Assembly (NCBI GenBank): GCA_942493215.1
Contig: OW818670.1
Coordinates: 744,001 to 808,000, forward strand
Reading direction: 5' to 3'
Length of the DNA: 64,000 nucleotides
Source of the DNA: G942493215 sp942493215
GTDB taxonomy: Bacteria > Bacillota_I > Bacilli_A > RF39 > UBA660
Shown: piece after piece, positions 8,262 to 16,764 of the stretch
How the letters are laid out: every line of letters begins with the position of its first letter
How positions within the stretch are numbered: position 1 is the first letter of the stretch
Translations under genes and position numbers: made by a program
The notes under the pieces: generated by a model
What the model saw: the letters and a program-made list of their open reading frames with translations, nothing else
Database searches by the model: none
Told to the model about the DNA's origin: nothing

Positions 8262-9008
8262 ATGATAAGTATTAGATCTGAACGAGAGATTGAACTGTTA
8301 CGCATTGCGGGTTCAATTGTCGGGGAAACTCACAAATTTTTAGAACCTTATCTTAAACCGGGTATAACAACTAATGAATTAGACAAGTTAGCCTATGATT
8401 TTATTATAAGTAAAGGTGCAACACCATCATTTAAAGGTTTTGATGGGTTTCCTGCTTCGATTTGCACATCAATAAATGAAGAAGTAGTACATGGTATTCC
8501 TTCTAATCGTAAATTAAAAAATGGTGATATTATATCAGTTGATATTGGAGCTTGTTATAAAGGATATCATGGCGATTCAGCTTGGACTTATGCTGTTGGT
8601 ACTATTTCTAAAGAAAAAGAATATTTAATGGAACATACTAAAGAGGCTTTAATACAAGGATTAAATGTTATTAAAGCTGGTAATAGAATAGGTGATATTG
8701 GCGAGTCCGTTGAAACCTATGCTAAACAACATCATTTAGGGGTTGTTAAAGAATTAGTGGGCCATGGGGTAGGAACTTCTCTTCATGAAATGCCTGATGT
8801 ACCAAATTATGGTACAAAAGGGACTGGACCAGTTTTAAAAAAAGGAATGGTTATTGCTGTAGAACCAATGCTTAATTTAGGGAGTCCAGATATTTATATT
8901 TTAGATAATGATTGGACAATTATAACAGCAGACGATCAACCATCAGCCCATTATGAACACACAGTTGTGGTCAAAGAGGATGGGTATGAAATTTTAACAA
9001 AGAGGTGA
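8262..9008 (+). CDS. map: Methionine aminopeptidase, type I
   Basis: This metalloenzyme removes the initiator methionine from new proteins. The 248-residue product has the pita-bread fold signature: CTSINEEVVHGIP, the metal ligands in SVDIGACYKGYHGDSAWTY, VGHGVGTSLHEMP, and the glutamates in AVEPMLNLG and near the C-terminal HYEHTVVV. It starts 1 bp after adk with a GAGGTATAA site and is followed 4 bp later by infA. Confidence 0.97.
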   Translation: MISIRSEREIELLRIAGSIVGETHKFLEPYLKPGITTNELDKLAYDFIISKGATPSFKGFDGFPASICTSINEEVVHGIPSNRKLKNGDIISVDIGACYKGYHGDSAWTYAVGTISKEKEYLMEHTKEALIQGLNVIKAGNRIGDIGESVETYAKQHHLGVVKELVGHGVGTSLHEMPDVPNYGTKGTGPVLKKGMVIAVEPMLNLGSPDIYILDNDWTIITADDQPSAHYEHTVVVKEDGYEILTKR

Positions 9009-9012
9009 TTTG

Positions 9013-9228
9013 ATGGCTAAAGATGAAACTATTGAAGTAGATGGCAAAGTCATTGACCTTTTGCCACGTGGCGAATTTCGCGTACAACTTGAGAATAAGC
9101 ATACTGTAATAGCTCACGTTTCTGGTAAAATCCGAGTAAATAATATTCGCATTTCACCAGGTGATACAGTAACTATCGCCATATCGCCATATGATCTAAC
9201 ACGTGGGCGCATAATCTATAGAAAGTAA
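9013..9228 (+). CDS. infA: Translation initiation factor IF-1
   Basis: IF-1 is an OB-fold protein that occupies the ribosomal A site during initiation. The ATG at 9013 gives a 71-residue product starting MAKDETIEVDGKV; the upstream TTG at 9010 only adds one residue. The motifs LPRGEFRVQLENKH, SGKIRVNNIRI and SPYDLTRGRI are typical. GAGGTGATTTG precedes the start. The place between map and rpmJ is the usual one. Confidence 0.97.
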   Translation: MAKDETIEVDGKVIDLLPRGEFRVQLENKHTVIAHVSGKIRVNNIRISPGDTVTIAISPYDLTRGRIIYRK

Positions 9229-9242
9229 TAGGAGGATTTTAT

Positions 9243-9356
9243 ATGAAAGTAAGACCATCAGTAAAACCTATCTGTCCTAAATGTAAGATAGTAAAACGCA
9301 ATGGGCGAGTACATATTATATGTGAGAACCCTAAGCATAAACAAAAACAAGGATAA
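9243..9356 (+). CDS. rpmJ: 50S ribosomal protein L36
   Basis: This 37-residue gene is shorter than common open-frame cut-offs. It begins MKVRPSVKPICPKCK and has Cys11, Cys14, Cys27 and His32, the four ligands of the zinc-ribbon form of L36. AATAGGAGG precedes the ATG at 9243. The order infA-rpmJ-rpsM is standard, which confirms the call. Confidence 0.97.
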   Translation: MKVRPSVKPICPKCKIVKRNGRVHIICENPKHKQKQG

Positions 9357-9374
9357 AAATATAGGAGGTGTTTT

Positions 9375-9740
9375 ATGGCACGTATTAAAGGTGTAGATAT
9401 ACCAAACAATAAGCGAGTTGAAATAGCCCTAACATATATTTATGGGATTGGTAGAAGTCTATCTGGTCAGATCTTAACTGCCGCTAATATCGATTTAGAT
9501 AAAAAAGCTGGCGATTTAGATAATGAAGAAATAGCTCGTATTCGTGATGAAATTAGTAAAAGTACAACCGAAGGTGAATTAAGAAGAGAAGTAAATATGA
9601 ACATCAAGACAAAAATGGAAATTAATTCATACCAAGGTGTTCGTCATAAAAAGGGTTTACCTGTAAGAGGACAAAGAACCAACCGTAATGCTAGAACTCG
9701 TAAGGGTCATGGTAAGACAATCGCAAATAAGAAAAAATAA
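9375..9740 (+). CDS. rpsM: 30S ribosomal protein S13
   Basis: The 121-residue S13 sits at the top of the small-subunit head and forms bridges to the large subunit. It begins MARIKGVDIPNNKRVEIALTY and ends in the basic GQRTNRNARTRKGHGKT tail. AGGAGGTG precedes the ATG. Together with S11 and RpoA it forms the start of the alpha-type gene group. Confidence 0.98.
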   Translation: MARIKGVDIPNNKRVEIALTYIYGIGRSLSGQILTAANIDLDKKAGDLDNEEIARIRDEISKSTTEGELRREVNMNIKTKMEINSYQGVRHKKGLPVRGQRTNRNARTRKGHGKTIANKKK

Positions 9741-9767
9741 TTTGTAACTAAAAAGGAGGTTAAATAA

Positions 9768-10151
9768 ATGGCTTATAAACCAAGAAAACGTAAAGTTAAA
9801 AAGAATGTACCACAAGGTCGTGCTTATATTCATTCAACTTTTAACAATACTATCGTTACAATCTGTGATGATAATGGTAGTGCTATAAGTTGGGCTTCAG
9901 CTGGTACATTAGGATTTAAAGGAAGTAAGAAGTCTACTCCATTTGCAGCTGGTATGTCAGCTGAAGCAGCAGGAAAAGCCGCTGTTGAAATGGGTATGAG
10001 AAAAGTAGAAGTTTATGTCAAAGGATTAGGTTCAGGACGCGAAACTGCTATTCGTTCATTGCAAACAGCAGGGCTTGAAATAATTTCAATCTCTGATGTT
10101 ACACCTATACCACATAACGGATGTCGTCCACCAAAACGTCCACGTGGATAA
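9768..10151 (+). CDS. rpsK: 30S ribosomal protein S11
   Basis: The 127-residue S11 lies on the small-subunit platform near the Shine-Dalgarno helix. Diagnostic segments are IHSTFNNTIVTICDDNG, GFKGSKKSTPFAA and the C-terminal DVTPIPHNGCRPPKRPRG. An AAAAGGAGG site precedes the ATG. The gene is followed by rpoA as expected; rpsD lies elsewhere (29939-30541), which is common outside the gamma-proteobacteria. Confidence 0.98.
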   Translation: MAYKPRKRKVKKNVPQGRAYIHSTFNNTIVTICDDNGSAISWASAGTLGFKGSKKSTPFAAGMSAEAAGKAAVEMGMRKVEVYVKGLGSGRETAIRSLQTAGLEIISISDVTPIPHNGCRPPKRPRG

Positions 10152-10173
10152 AAGAGAAGGGAGTGTGGGGAAA

Positions 10174-11124
10174 GTGTTAAATTTCGAAAAACCAATTTAT
10201 AAGATTACAGAGTATGTTGAAAATAATAATTATGGAAAGTTTGAATTAGAACCTTTAACAAGAGGTTTTGGAACTACTATTGGTAATTCTTTGAGACGAG
10301 TAATGCTTTCAAGTATGCCAGGTAGTGCTATTGTCGCTGTTAAAATTGATGGTGTTATGCACGAATTCCAAACAATTGAAGGGGTTGTTGAAGATGTTAC
10401 AACTATTATCTTAAATCTTAAGAGTATAGTTTTGAAAAATCTTTCACAAGAAACAAAAATCGCTCATTTATCAGTTAATCGTGAAGGTAAAGTAACGGCT
10501 GCTGATATTGAATGTGATTCGGATATTGTTATTGTTAACCCGGACCAAGAGATTGCTAATTTAGCTAAAAATGGTAAATTAGAAATGGAATTTATAATTG
10601 CTAATGGCCGTGGTTATGTTCCTTCAACAGACAATAAAAAATATATGGAAAATAGTAAAATAGGTTATATTCCTATTGATGCACTTTATTCACCTATTGA
10701 AAGAATAAGTTATGAGGTAGAAAGCGCTCGTGTAGGACAGGATGCTAATTACGATAAACTAATTATGAATGTTTATACTAATGGCTCACTACGCCCAGAA
10801 GAAGCTATGGCTTTAGGCGCTAAAATATTAATTGAACATCTAAATATTATTACCGATTTAAGTGAAATTGCTGATACTACTGGTATCATGAATGCTAAAC
10901 AAGAAGATAGTAAGTTAAAGAAATTAGAAACATCTATTGATGATTTAGATTTCTCAGTTCGTGCTTATAATTGTTTAAAAAGAGCTGGTATTAATACCTT
11001 AGGTGATCTAACGGAAAAATCCGAATTAGAAATGATGAAGATACGTAATTTAGGTAAAAAGTCTTTAAAAGAAGTTATTGATAAGATAAAAGAAATGGGA
11101 CTTAAATTCCGTGACGAAGATTAA
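10174..11124 (+). CDS. rpoA: RNA polymerase alpha subunit
   Basis: Alpha nucleates RNA polymerase assembly and contacts UP elements and activators. The start taken is the GTG at 10174, preceded by AAGGGAG, giving 316 residues opening MLNFEKPIYKITEYVE. A GTG at 10165 is in frame but too near the ribosome site, and the frame upstream to 10096 overlaps rpsK. The N-terminal domain has FGTTIGNSLRRVMLSSMPG and the C-terminal domain has the helix-hairpin-helix LKRAGINTLGDLTEKSE. This is the normal place after rpsK. Confidence 0.96.
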   Translation: MLNFEKPIYKITEYVENNNYGKFELEPLTRGFGTTIGNSLRRVMLSSMPGSAIVAVKIDGVMHEFQTIEGVVEDVTTIILNLKSIVLKNLSQETKIAHLSVNREGKVTAADIECDSDIVIVNPDQEIANLAKNGKLEMEFIIANGRGYVPSTDNKKYMENSKIGYIPIDALYSPIERISYEVESARVGQDANYDKLIMNVYTNGSLRPEEAMALGAKILIEHLNIITDLSEIADTTGIMNAKQEDSKLKKLETSIDDLDFSVRAYNCLKRAGINTLGDLTEKSELEMMKIRNLGKKSLKEVIDKIKEMGLKFRDED

Positions 11125-11135
11125 GGAGGCTAATC

Positions 11136-11486
11136 ATGTATAGAAAATTAGGACGCACAAATAAACATCGTCGTAGCATGCTTGCTAATTTAACCAAAGA
11201 CTTAATCATGAATGAGAGAATTGAAACTACTGAAACAAGAGCCAAAGAAGCTCGTAAATTCTTTGATAAAATGGTTACTTATGGTAAAGATGGCTCATTA
11301 GTATCAAGAAGAAATGCACTAGCATTCTTACAAAATGATAATGAAGCAGTTAGAAAAGTATTTGATGATTTAGCAAAACGTTATGCTAAACGAAATGGTG
11401 GATATACAAGAATTTTAAAATTAACAGAACGTCGTGGTGACGATGCTCTAATGGTTATTTTAGAGTTAGTAGAAGAAGACAAATAG
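11136..11486 (+). CDS. rplQ: 50S ribosomal protein L17
   Basis: The 116-residue L17 lies near the tunnel exit of the large subunit. It begins MYRKLGRTNKHRRSML and contains the ERIETTETRAKEARKF segment typical of the family. It is the last gene of the ribosomal cluster; a hairpin terminator overlaps its 3' end, and a new promoter follows. Confidence 0.98.
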   Translation: MYRKLGRTNKHRRSMLANLTKDLIMNERIETTETRAKEARKFFDKMVTYGKDGSLVSRRNALAFLQNDNEAVRKVFDDLAKRYAKRNGGYTRILKLTERRGDDALMVILELVEEDK

Positions 11487-11497
11487 TCTTCTTTTTT
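11473..11497 (+). terminator. Intrinsic terminator after rplQ
   Basis: An 8-bp stem (11473-11480 with 11486-11493), a 5-base loop and a run of T close the S10-spc-alpha cluster. The left arm lies inside the last codons of rplQ. Confidence 0.85.
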
Positions 11498-11498
11498 C

Positions 11499-11526
11499 TT
11501 GCATAGTCTTATAGTTATGATATAAT
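11499..11526 (+). promoter_or_regulatory. Sigma-A-type promoter for the 11553 prepilin gene
   Basis: TTGCAT (11499-11504) and TATAAT (11521-11526) are separated by 16 bp, with TG one base before the -10 box (an extended -10). It lies between the rplQ terminator and the prepilin gene, so that gene has its own promoter. Confidence 0.75.
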
Positions 11527-11552
11527 AATAATAGTAGAAAGATAGGATAGAT

Positions 11553-13310
11553 ATGAAAGAAAAAGAAGGCTTTACATTAATTGAATTATTAGCAGTAATT
11601 ATTATATTAGCAGCTATTGCTTTAATAGCGACCCCTGTAATTTTGGGAATAATAAATAATTCACAAAAAGAAGCATTTAAAGATACGGCGTATGGAATAA
11701 TAGATGCAGCTAAGTATTATTATACTGGTAAAATGATGGATGAACCGGATATATCTCCCAAGACATTCACATATCCTGGTGATTCAAGTTTAAATTATAG
11801 TGGGACTAAACCCCAAAGCGGAACTGTAAAAATTAATTCTAAAGGTAAAATAAGAATAACACTGTATAATGGTAAATACTGTGTAACAAAAGATTATACA
11901 GCTGCTACAATTACGTTAGTTGAAAGTAGTGAAGCTGATTGTTTAGCATCAGAACCTGCATATACTGATGCTAGTGGAGCCAATGCACCCGTATTATATA
12001 ATCATATGATACCTGTATATTATAGTGGTAGTAATTGGGTATATGCTGATGTTCATGATACTAATTGGTATGATTATGATGCTAAACAGTGGGCTAATGC
12101 GGTAGTATTAGTAGCTAGTCCATCAAAGACATATAGTGTTGGTGATACTATATTGATGACTGATATATCACAAATGTATGTTTGGATACCAAGATATAAA
12201 TACACCATATTTAATGGCAATAATGGTAGTGTTGCAGTTCAACAAATAAATATTGCTTTTGAAAGTGGAACAGCATCAACAGGAACAGTTAGTTGCACTA
12301 ATGCGGTAGCGGGAAGTGGAAATAGTAGTCAAAACTGTACTGATACTACTAATGTTAGTGTAACTAATAATACCTCAACATATACACATCCAGCTTTTAC
12401 TTTTGGTAGTACATCTTTAACGGGTATATGGATTGGTAAGTTTGAGTTAAGTAATGTGACAGCCTGTACTCCGGTAACCGAAGCAGTAGGAACAAGTTGC
12501 GATTTAACGACTTTAGGTATACAAACAAAGCCAAACGTTACTAGCTGGAGAGGGGCTAGGGTATCAACATACTACACAGTAATTGCTTCGATTGCTGCCA
12601 ATTATAGTATTAATGCTGATACACATATGATGAAGAATATGGAATGGGGAGCATTATCCTATTTAACTCAAAGTAAATATGGGAGATGTACTAGTGGCAC
12701 TTGTACCGAGATAAGTATTAACAATAGTAGTGACAAATATACTGGCCGAAGTTGGGGAGCACCAGGAAGTGGGTCAACTACTGCAACTGCTAGTGGAACT
12801 TATACATATGAAACGACCGAGGGGCAATTAGCAAGTACAACTGGTAATATATCCGGCGTGTATGACATATCCGGTGGAGTATGGGAGTATTTAATGGCAG
12901 ATGTAGTAACGACAACAGTGGTTCCAATGGTTGGGCATAACTCAACATTTAATTCAGGTTTTAATGGATTATTAGGTGATGGTACTACATTTTCAGCAGG
13001 AAGAACATTCCCGGCCAACAATAAGTATTATGATCTTTATACTTTTGGCTCTGTAAATACCAACCAGATTCGAGGAAAACTGGGTGATGCCACAAAAGAA
13101 ACAATGGTAACATTGAGTAATATCAATGGCGGTTGGAATAGCGACTATGCGGCTTTTCCTTATAAAGATGCAACATTATATACTACCTGGTTCAAGCGTG
13201 GTGGTAGTTATGATGCCCAAGCAGGTGCCGGACCATTTTCTTATACAAGTGATAATGGAAGAGCGGTAGTTAGCACATCAACAAGATCAGCAATAACAGC
13301 GAGTAATTAA
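11553..13310 (+). CDS. Prepilin-type surface protein with C-terminal FGE/C-type-lectin-like domain
   Basis: The 585-residue product starts with a short class III signal peptide: Gly6 followed by FTLIE, with Glu at the +5 position, then a hydrophobic helix to about residue 34. A pilin-head module follows, ending in a cysteine pair (Cys110, Cys130). From about residue 140 to the end the sequence resembles the formylglycine-generating-enzyme/C-type-lectin fold: MYVWIPRYKY, GIWIGKFE, the MMKNMEWGALSYL segment, GVYDISGGVWEYL and a terminal WFKRGGSYDAQAG. The same domain recurs in the genes at 42906 and 56486. It is probably membrane-anchored or pilus-borne and displayed outside the cell. The ligand is unknown; sulfatase-modifying activity is unlikely. 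It has its own promoter and terminator. Confidence 0.8.
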   Translation: MKEKEGFTLIELLAVIIILAAIALIATPVILGIINNSQKEAFKDTAYGIIDAAKYYYTGKMMDEPDISPKTFTYPGDSSLNYSGTKPQSGTVKINSKGKIRITLYNGKYCVTKDYTAATITLVESSEADCLASEPAYTDASGANAPVLYNHMIPVYYSGSNWVYADVHDTNWYDYDAKQWANAVVLVASPSKTYSVGDTILMTDISQMYVWIPRYKYTIFNGNNGSVAVQQINIAFESGTASTGTVSCTNAVAGSGNSSQNCTDTTNVSVTNNTSTYTHPAFTFGSTSLTGIWIGKFELSNVTACTPVTEAVGTSCDLTTLGIQTKPNVTSWRGARVSTYYTVIASIAANYSINADTHMMKNMEWGALSYLTQSKYGRCTSGTCTEISINNSSDKYTGRSWGAPGSGSTTATASGTYTYETTEGQLASTTGNISGVYDISGGVWEYLMADVVTTTVVPMVGHNSTFNSGFNGLLGDGTTFSAGRTFPANNKYYDLYTFGSVNTNQIRGKLGDATKETMVTLSNINGGWNSDYAAFPYKDATLYTTWFKRGGSYDAQAGAGPFSYTSDNGRAVVSTSTRSAITASN

Positions 13311-13320
13311 TAACATTTTT

Positions 13321-13358
13321 AAAATGAACAGTATGTCATTACTTGTTCATTTTTTTTG
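13321..13358 (+). terminator. Intrinsic terminator after the 11553 prepilin gene
   Basis: A perfect 10-bp stem (13321-13330 with 13344-13353) with a 13-base loop is followed by a T tract. It isolates the prepilin gene from prs. Confidence 0.85.
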
Positions 13359-13438
13359 GCGGCAAAACAAAGAATAATAGAATTTTATTTCCATTTGTGC
13401 TAAAATAAAAATATAAGAAAGTAGTAGGGAGTGAAAAA

Positions 13439-14515
13439 ATGGTAAATAATGATTCTTTAAGACTAATTGTTCTGGGAAGTGCTAAAGAGCTTGGTGATGA
13501 TATTAATAAGGAGATTCAAAGATTAAGACAAGATAATGTTGATCGTATTATTCCGGTTAATGAAGTTATGTTTAAAGATGGTGAGTGTAAATCTTCATTA
13601 TTAGAATCTGTTCGTAAAAAGGATGTTTATATCATTGGTGATCCTCACAACTGGGGTTGTACTTATTCTATGTATGGTTTTGAAAATCATATGTCGCCTC
13701 AAGACCATTTTAATAGTTTTATTAGAGCTATTTCGGCTGTTAGTGGTCATGCCAGTTCCATTACTGTAGTTATGCCATTCTTATATGAATCAAGACAGCA
13801 TAAAAGAAGTGGTAGGGAATCACTTGACTGTGCCATATCTCTTCGTATTTTAGAGAATATGGGTGTAAAAGGTATATTAACGATTGATGCTCATGATCCA
13901 GGAGTACAAAATGCTATACCTTTATTATCATTTGATAATTTGTATTCAACCAATGTTATATTAGATAAATTTTTAGCTAATGAAGACATTGATTTTGATA
14001 ATATTATTGCTATTTCACCTGATCATGGTGCTATTAGTAGGACAAGATATTTTGCCGATGTATTAGGCTGTAATATTGGTATGTTTATTAAAAGAAGAGA
14101 TTTAACCAAAGTTGTTAATGGAACAAACCCTATTAAAGAACATCAATATATTGGTGATTCAGTAAAAGGGAAAACGGTTTTAGTTATTGATGATATGATT
14201 GCATCTGGGGACTCTATTTTAGATGTTGCTCAAAAACTAAAGAAAAGAGGAGCTAAAAAAATATATCTTATTGCCACATTCGCATTCTTCACTAACGGTA
14301 TTGATGTTGTTAAACAGGCATATAAAAAGGGTTGGTTTCATAAGATATATACAACTAATGCTACTTATTCCGATCCTAAATGTTTAAATGAACCATGGAT
14401 TGAAAGAGTAAATGTTGCCCCTTATTTTGCTCAAGTAATTAATAATATGAATAAGGGAGAAGCTATTAGTCCTCTTATTAGTAATAAGAAGGTAAGGGTA
14501 ATAAAAGATAAATAA
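13439..14515 (+). CDS. prs: Ribose-phosphate pyrophosphokinase, divergent form
   Basis: The enzyme makes PRPP from ribose 5-phosphate and ATP for nucleotide, histidine and NAD synthesis. At 358 residues it is longer than the usual 310-320. Recognisable parts are FKDGE (for FSDGE), MPFLYESRQHKRSGRES in the catalytic region, LTIDAHDP (for TLDLHA), KRRDLTKV in the flexible loop and the PRPP-binding VLVIDDMIASGDSI. The changed motifs mark a divergent subfamily, but the residues for pyrophosphate and ribose phosphate binding look intact. A TGCTAAAAT extended -10 element lies at about 13397-13405. The DUF368 gene follows 21 bp after the stop. Confidence 0.88.
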   Translation: MVNNDSLRLIVLGSAKELGDDINKEIQRLRQDNVDRIIPVNEVMFKDGECKSSLLESVRKKDVYIIGDPHNWGCTYSMYGFENHMSPQDHFNSFIRAISAVSGHASSITVVMPFLYESRQHKRSGRESLDCAISLRILENMGVKGILTIDAHDPGVQNAIPLLSFDNLYSTNVILDKFLANEDIDFDNIIAISPDHGAISRTRYFADVLGCNIGMFIKRRDLTKVVNGTNPIKEHQYIGDSVKGKTVLVIDDMIASGDSILDVAQKLKKRGAKKIYLIATFAFFTNGIDVVKQAYKKGWFHKIYTTNATYSDPKCLNEPWIERVNVAPYFAQVINNMNKGEAISPLISNKKVRVIKDK

Positions 14516-14536
14516 TACTTGATAAAAGGAGAAACT

Positions 14537-15343
14537 ATGAAAGAATTTATCATCTTAATATTAAAAGGTTTTCTTATTGGAATAGCTAAAATAATTCCTG
14601 GTGTTAGTGGTAGTGTCTTGGCAATATCTTTAGGTATTTATGAAAAGTTTTTAAAAGCGATTGGTAAATTCTTTGATAATGTTAAAAAGAATACTAATTT
14701 CTTATTACCATTAGGGATAGGAATATTAGTATCTATTGTTTTAACTAGTAAGATAGTTTCTTACTTAATGCAGAACTATTTAACACCAACTCTATTTCTC
14801 TTTATAGGATTAATAATAGGAGGTATTCCCCATCTTTATAAAAAAATAAATATTAAGAAGATTAATTTCTCTAATATTCTATATTTATTAATACCATTCT
14901 TGTTGGTGGTAATACCAATATTTGCGACTAATTCTATGGCTGATAAAACGACAACTAACTTCTTTATTATTTTTGTTTTAGGAATGATTGATGCTCTAGC
15001 AACTATTATTCCGGGCTTAAGTGGAACAGCTATCTTAATGATGATTGGATATTATACCTTTGTTATAACTAATATAGGTAATCCTTCCTTAAATAACTTA
15101 TCTATTCTAATTCCTTTTGGTTTAGGATTTATGATAACCATTATTTTATCAGTTAAAACAATGCACTATTTACTTGAAAACCATCATCAAAAAACCTATT
15201 TATCAATAATAGGTTTTACATTGTCATCTATAATTGTTATTTTAAACAAAGCTTTATCAATATCATTTACTGTTCCAATTCTCATTATTAGTCTTGTTTT
15301 ATTAGTTATTGGTTTTATTATTGGTCATTATCTTGAAGATTAA
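14537..15343 (+). CDS. DUF368 polytopic membrane protein, probable undecaprenyl-phosphate translocase
   Basis: The 268-residue product (ATG at 14537 after AAAGGAGA; an upstream TTG at 14519 is less likely) has about eight hydrophobic segments. It carries the paired DUF368 motifs KIIPGVSGSVLAISLGIY near the N-terminus and TIIPGLSGTAILMMIGYY in the second half, an inverted-repeat arrangement. DUF368 proteins have been linked to recycling of undecaprenyl phosphate across the membrane for cell-wall synthesis. Its 3' end overlaps the 3' end of the convergent murE by 26 bp. The function is from family knowledge only. Confidence 0.82.
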   Translation: MKEFIILILKGFLIGIAKIIPGVSGSVLAISLGIYEKFLKAIGKFFDNVKKNTNFLLPLGIGILVSIVLTSKIVSYLMQNYLTPTLFLFIGLIIGGIPHLYKKINIKKINFSNILYLLIPFLLVVIPIFATNSMADKTTTNFFIIFVLGMIDALATIIPGLSGTAILMMIGYYTFVITNIGNPSLNNLSILIPFGLGFMITIILSVKTMHYLLENHHQKTYLSIIGFTLSSIIVILNKALSISFTVPILIISLVLLVIGFIIGHYLED

Positions 15344-16688
15344 TATAGTTATTAGCAAACTCCCAGTCATCAAATGGGAGTTTTTCTTTCCCAATTATTT
15401 GATAAGTTTCATGACCTTTTCCGAGAATCAAAAGAATATCATTAAATTTAAGCATGTTAACACCTTTTTTTATAGCCATATCCCGTTCATAAATAATTTC
15501 ATAATTATTGCCGGCTAACTTATCAGTTATATTATGCATTATTTGTTGTTCATCCTCATTACGAGGGTTATCATTAGTAAATACTACATAATCACTATAC
15601 TTGGTAGCAATCGCTCCCATAATGGGTCTTTTAGTCGCATCTCGCTCTCCACCACAACCAATAATGGTTATAATTCTTTTCCTCTTATAATCTTCGACAT
15701 TTTTTAAGATGTTTTCTAAGGCATCAGGGGTATGAGCATAATCAATAATAATGATATTATCACGATATTTAATGGTTTCAAAACGTCCTTTAGGAGCTTT
15801 AAGATGCGGGGTCTTATCAATGATTTTATCTATATTATAGCCAAGACTATTACTTATAATAAGAGCTACTAAATAATTATAAATATTGTACATACAAGGA
15901 ATATTTAAAATAATAGGATAAGTAACATTATTATATTCTATTTTAAATAAAGTTTTATCAATAAATAATTGATAGTCATCTATTTTAAAATCACCACTTT
16001 GACCATAAGTAATATTATGATTATCAGTAAAAATAAAATTATCTTTATAATCATCATCATTATTAATAATAGCAATCTTCTTATTTCTTAACATTGAAAA
16101 CAGTTTTTGTTTACAATGGCAGTATTCATCAATATTTAAGTGATAATCAAGATGATCTTGGGTTAAATTAGTAAATACCCCTATATCAAATTTAATACCT
16201 AATAAGCGGTCTAGGGCTAAAGCATGACTACTTACTTCCATAATAATTACTTCGATATGATTATTTATACATTCTTCAAACATGGTATATAAATCACATA
16301 AGTCAGGAGTTGTATTACTTAAATCTCGTACTTTTCTCTTTAAATAGAAACCAATTGTTCCCATATAAGCACATCTTTTGCCTAATGAGTTTAATAATTG
16401 ATATGTTAGAAAAGCACTAGTTGTTTTACCATTTGTACCAGTTATACCAACAAGGGTTATCTTATCTAGGTCTTTTTTAAAAAGAGTTGCCAGATATTCA
16501 GCTAAATAGGCCCTTGTATTTTCAACTATTAGAGTGGGAATATCATACATTCTTTCTTCATTTATAATCATACCCGCACCATTTTTGATAGCATCATCAA
16601 TAAAGTTATGTCCATCATTTTTAATACCTCTAAGAGCAACAAAAATATCACCACTAGTGATTTGCCTAGAATCGGTTTTAATTTTCAT
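15318..16688 (-). CDS. murE: UDP-MurNAc-tripeptide synthetase MurE, meso-DAP type
   Basis: MurE adds the third amino acid to UDP-MurNAc-L-Ala-D-Glu. The 456-residue product has the N-terminal domain with TDSRQITSGDIFVALRG, the ATP loop GITGTNGKTTSAF, the carbamylated-lysine region and IIDYAHTPDAL, and a C-terminal domain. The specificity motif reads TNDNPRNED; DNPR is the meso-diaminopimelate signature, whereas lysine-adding enzymes differ at the arginine position. A diaminopimelate-containing wall is therefore predicted. The ATG is preceded by GGAGGT. The gene is monocistronic on the minus strand and diverges from 16765. Confidence 0.94.
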   Translation of the reverse strand: MKIKTDSRQITSGDIFVALRGIKNDGHNFIDDAIKNGAGMIINEERMYDIPTLIVENTRAYLAEYLATLFKKDLDKITLVGITGTNGKTTSAFLTYQLLNSLGKRCAYMGTIGFYLKRKVRDLSNTTPDLCDLYTMFEECINNHIEVIIMEVSSHALALDRLLGIKFDIGVFTNLTQDHLDYHLNIDEYCHCKQKLFSMLRNKKIAIINNDDDYKDNFIFTDNHNITYGQSGDFKIDDYQLFIDKTLFKIEYNNVTYPIILNIPCMYNIYNYLVALIISNSLGYNIDKIIDKTPHLKAPKGRFETIKYRDNIIIIDYAHTPDALENILKNVEDYKRKRIITIIGCGGERDATKRPIMGAIATKYSDYVVFTNDNPRNEDEQQIMHNITDKLAGNNYEIIYERDMAIKKGVNMLKFNDILLILGKGHETYQIIGKEKLPFDDWEFANNYINLQDNDQ

Positions 16689-16726
16689 ATTAACCTCCTA
16701 TATTAAAATATGCATTTGACAAATGT

Positions 16727-16736
16727 TGGTTAACCA
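16727..16736. promoter_or_regulatory. Perfect 10-bp palindrome between divergent murE and 16765
   Basis: TGGTTAACCA lies in the 76-bp region between the two divergent starts. On the plus strand it falls between TTGACA (16716-16721) and TACAAT (16742-16747), which are 20 bp apart. It could be an operator for a repressor or for a regulator that distorts DNA, but one palindrome of this length is weak evidence. Confidence 0.3.
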
Positions 16737-16764
16737 TTGCATACAATACATTAAGGAGGATTAT

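Noticed and set aside
10096..10173. N-terminal extension of RpoA from the ATG at 10096
   Set aside because: It lies inside rpsK in another frame, and RpoA proteins start at MLNFEKP-like sequence, matching the GTG at 10174.
11553..13310. Formylglycine-generating (sulfatase-modifying) enzyme
   Set aside because: The C-terminal domain resembles that fold, but a prepilin leader, no sulfatase nearby and no visible active-site cysteine pair in the right motif argue for a binding protein.
15690..15700. Further Spo0A boxes inside murE (about 15694) and inside the 56082 gene (about 56174)
   Set aside because: They lie within coding sequence, and several chance copies of a 7-mer are expected in 64 kb.
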